DNA of 6,839 bases, taken from assembly GCA_937982495.1 (NCBI GenBank), contig CALJLX010000034.1, forward strand, positions 1-6,839. The letters run 5' to 3'. The notes under the pieces were generated by a model. It was not told where the DNA came from. It worked only from the letters and a program-made list of their open reading frames with translations, and did not search any database. Origin of the DNA: an uncultured Desulfuromonas sp. GTDB lineage: Bacteria > Desulfobacterota > Desulfuromonadia > Desulfuromonadales > Trichloromonadaceae. This document shows, one piece after another, positions 4,969 to 6,839 of this stretch. The position numbers and the translations under genes are program-made. Every line of letters starts with the position of its first letter. Position 1 is the first letter of the stretch.

Positions 4969-6381
4969 TCAATCGAGAACGGCGACAAAAAAGGGCGATC
5001 CCCCGAGCATGGTTTCGCCAATGGTCCGTTCGCTGGGCAGGTCCAGAACACTCAGGCTGTGAGCCTCTCGATGGGCGATATAAAGCTGCCGCCGTCGCTC
5101 CGAGGCCGCCATGACAAAGGGGGAGGCGTCCAGCGGAATGCGCCTGGCGGTCGCATTCTGTCCGGCGTGAAAAACCGACAGGGCGGCATCCTTACGGTTG
5201 CTGACGAAAACCTTATTGTCGAACCCGAGCAGATAGACAGGCTCCCACCCCACGGTAATGCGGGACAGTTGCCGACCGCTGCGATAGTCGAAGGATGAAA
5301 CCGAACCACTGCCGCGCTCCGCCACATAGAACTGTTCGTTGTAAAAGAGCATGCTGTCGGCTTCGAGACCGGCGGGGATTTCCCGCAGTTGAGACAGATT
5401 GTCGCCATTGAGCAGATAGACTCGCTGTGCCGTGGGGGAACTGACCGCCAGCCAGGCGCGCCCGTCGGCGACAAAATAGTGCAGCCGTTCCGGACGGAAG
5501 CCGACAATTTCCTGGGCCGCGACGACCCCACTTGCGAGATCGACCTTCAGCACCCGATTGGTGGCGGGATCGCTCACATAGGCGGTGGAACCATCGGCGG
5601 AAAGACAGAGATTGCGCGGCCCAACGGTAATCGACAGGGGAATCCGCTCCAGATACTGGGTGTTGGCGCTGCTGAAGACATGAATGGCCCGATCCCCTGT
5701 GCTCAGGACATACAAGCGCCGCCGGCGGCTGTCGACCGCCAGTTCCCCAAGCGGTCCCGGCAAACCCAGCGCCGCGGTGACAAAGTTGGTATCCGTGCGC
5801 AGTAGATACAGGGTGTTGATGTCGTCACAGACGACGTAGGCCAGATCCCGCCCCAACGGAAGCTCTTGCCCATGGGCGGAAAAGCGGGGCACGAAAGGGG
5901 CTTCCCCGGGTTGGGACGGCTGCAGCTGCCAGTCGACAAAGAGACAGGTGCTGCCCGACCCGCTCAAGGTTAACGGACGGGTCAAGGGGAGTTCAATGGC
6001 CTGATCGGAAACCTGCGCCCCCCCCTGGCCACCAACGCGAACCTCTTTCACATTGAAGCGCAGTCGCCGGCACTCGCCGACGGGAAAGGCGCCAACCCCA
6101 AGGAGCAACTGCCGTCCTTCAAGCGTTTGCCGTTGCAGCCGTTGCGCCTCGGCCGGCAGGTCGATCCAGACATCCCCGACCAACAGAGCGAGACCATCGA
6201 TCGTCAACTCGATCTTTTCCGTGGAGACCCCCGTGGTGGACAGATAGAGCGAAACCAGGGACTGGTCCGCCGTCACTCGGGGAGCCGTGCGCCCCATCGT
6301 TCCGCCACCGGCGCATCCGCCGAGAAAAAAAACGAAAAGCAGCACGGAAAGAAGCATCGAAAATCCACTTTTAAAGAACAT
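4969..6381 (-). CDS. Lipoprotein with DUF4382-like N-terminal domain and YVTN-type beta-propeller
   Basis: The protein has 470 aa. The N-terminus is a lipoprotein signal: Lys4, a hydrophobic stretch at 9-20, then lipobox Leu20-Gly21-Gly22-Cys23, so Cys23 should be lipidated. Residues about 40-170 (SLVSLYLS, KIELTIDG, a Trp72 strand, the Gly-Glu-Cys at 102-104 and RLRFNVKEV) resemble DUF4382-type domains of secreted lipoproteins; this match is from memory. From about 178 to 466 there are six or seven repeats of roughly 40 residues with the pattern LYVLSTGDRAIHVF, AYVSDPATNRVLKVDL, FYVAERGSGSVSSF, VFVSNRKDAALSVF and LYIAHREAHSLSVL, which are YVTN/NHL propeller blades. There is no CXXCH motif. 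The longer open frame reaches 6702, but it runs through the preceding cytochrome in another phase. ATG at 6381 was chosen because it starts the signal peptide and has GAGG and AGGA just upstream. It probably serves as a surface or periplasmic binding partner for the flanking cytochromes; no catalytic residues are recognised. Confidence 0.9.
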   Translation of the reverse strand: MFFKSGFSMLLSVLLFVFFLGGCAGGGTMGRTAPRVTADQSLVSLYLSTTGVSTEKIELTIDGLALLVGDVWIDLPAEAQRLQRQTLEGRQLLLGVGAFPVGECRRLRFNVKEVRVGGQGGAQVSDQAIELPLTRPLTLSGSGSTCLFVDWQLQPSQPGEAPFVPRFSAHGQELPLGRDLAYVVCDDINTLYLLRTDTNFVTAALGLPGPLGELAVDSRRRRLYVLSTGDRAIHVFSSANTQYLERIPLSITVGPRNLCLSADGSTAYVSDPATNRVLKVDLASGVVAAQEIVGFRPERLHYFVADGRAWLAVSSPTAQRVYLLNGDNLSQLREIPAGLEADSMLFYNEQFYVAERGSGSVSSFDYRSGRQLSRITVGWEPVYLLGFDNKVFVSNRKDAALSVFHAGQNATARRIPLDASPFVMAASERRRQLYIAHREAHSLSVLDLPSERTIGETMLGGSPFFVAVLD

Positions 6382-6413
6382 ATCCTGCGCCTCGCCTAAA
6401 TGATAAGCCGTCG

Positions 6414-6839
6414 TCAAAACGTCCGCCGAACACCGCCGATGGGGGCGGGAATGGTCTTGCCGTTGGGCAGGGTTCCGGGATGGGTACTGTCGCAGTAGGC
6501 GCCGTGGAAATGGCAGAACCCGCAGCCGATCGGCTGGGGACCGGGACTCAGTTCGTGACAGGTGCCGCAGTTTCCTCCCCCACCGGTCAGGTAGGGAACA
6601 TCCAAGGTGGAGCTGCCGGTACCGCCATGATGAACGGTGCGCCAGCGATTGACCTGATTGGGATCGGTCATGCCGCCCTGCTGGTAATCGTCCTGATGAC
6701 AACGGCCGCAGAGATAGGCCCAGGACTTGCCGGAGGGATCCCGGGCGAAGACCCCGCCCAGCGCCTCGCCGTTGACGGAGCGCCGCACCAGATAGGCATT
6801 GGGGGAACCGTGCGCCTCGTGACAGTCCATGCAGGACAG
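6414..6839 (-). CDS. Multiheme c-type cytochrome, C-terminal part (start lies outside the window)
   Basis: This is the last 141 residues of a secreted or periplasmic multiheme cytochrome c; the reading frame is open to the right edge. Counting from the first visible codon (Leu at 6839), four CXXCH haem-attachment motifs are seen: CMDCH (3-7), CGRCH (44-48), CGTCH (91-95) and CGFCH (106-110). Spare histidines that could be distal axial ligands include His10 in the EAHGS segment, His70-71, His112 and His120. The phrase CHEAHGSP after the first motif is typical of Desulfuromonadia cytochromes. The number of upstream haems is unknown, so no specific family member can be named. It ends in TGA and the lipoprotein gene begins 32 bp later, which suggests one operon. 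The role is inferred as electron transfer outside the cytoplasm; the partner is unknown. Confidence 0.93.
   Translation of the reverse strand: MSCMDCHEAHGSPNAYLVRRSVNGEALGGVFARDPSGKSWAYLCGRCHQDDYQQGGMTDPNQVNRWRTVHHGGTGSSTLDVPYLTGGGGNCGTCHELSPGPQPIGCGFCHFHGAYCDSTHPGTLPNGKTIPAPIGGVRRTF

Noticed and set aside
6382..6702. N-terminal extension of the lipoprotein frame
   Set aside because: It overlaps the upstream cytochrome in another phase, encodes an Arg/Ser-rich sequence, and would bury the lipoprotein signal peptide.
1..6839. CRISPR arrays, tRNA or rRNA genes, insertion sequences
   Set aside because: No regularly spaced repeats, cloverleaf-like segments or transposase frames were seen on either strand.

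Overview
The window is a cluster of multiheme c-type cytochrome genes, all on the minus strand, from a moderately GC-rich bacterium. Several things point to a dissimilatory metal-reducing or electroactive member of the Desulfuromonadia (Geobacter, Desulfuromonas and relatives): the density of CXXCH motifs (22 haem-binding motifs in four genes), an outer-surface-type beta-propeller lipoprotein, and two tandem secreted cytochromes whose motif order resembles OmcS. This assignment is inferred from gene content and from remembered protein families, not from a database search.

In the direction of transcription (high to low coordinate) the layout is as follows. (1) The 3' end of a multiheme cytochrome with 4 motifs visible, entering from the right edge (6414-6839). 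(2) A 470-aa lipoprotein with an N-terminal DUF4382-like domain and a YVTN-type beta-propeller (4969-6381), 32 bp downstream of gene 1. (3) A 444-bp non-coding stretch (4525-4968). It starts with a stem-loop at the lipoprotein stop codon and a near-consensus sigma-70 promoter, and continues as a leader of about 370 nt full of hairpins, including two copies of a palindromic 9-mer spaced 21 bp apart. (4) A 7-haem secreted cytochrome (3397-4524). (5) Its 6-haem paralogue (2186-3331), one motif of which is a non-canonical CX5CH. (6) A strong GC hairpin terminator followed at once by a new promoter with an overlapping inverted repeat. (7) A 5-haem cytochrome with a fibronectin-III-like domain between haems 2 and 3 (789-1961). 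(8) A 183-aa two-helix membrane protein with a HAMP domain and coiled coil but no output domain (189-740). (9) A clear intrinsic terminator (123-156), then the ribosome binding site and first two codons of another minus-strand gene (1-7).

There appear to be two or three transcription units: the upstream cytochrome plus lipoprotein, the 7-haem/6-haem pair, and the 5-haem/HAMP pair. The likely theme is extracellular or outer-surface electron transfer. The tandem paralogues are candidate secreted conductive cytochromes, possibly filament-forming by analogy with OmcS. The propeller lipoprotein would be a surface or periplasmic partner, and the FN3 cytochrome with the HAMP protein a membrane-associated accessory or sensing module. 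The most interesting points are the paired haem gain and extra histidine in the 7-haem paralogue, the CX5CH motif, the structured leader with its helically phased palindromes, and the HAMP protein with no output domain next to a cytochrome.
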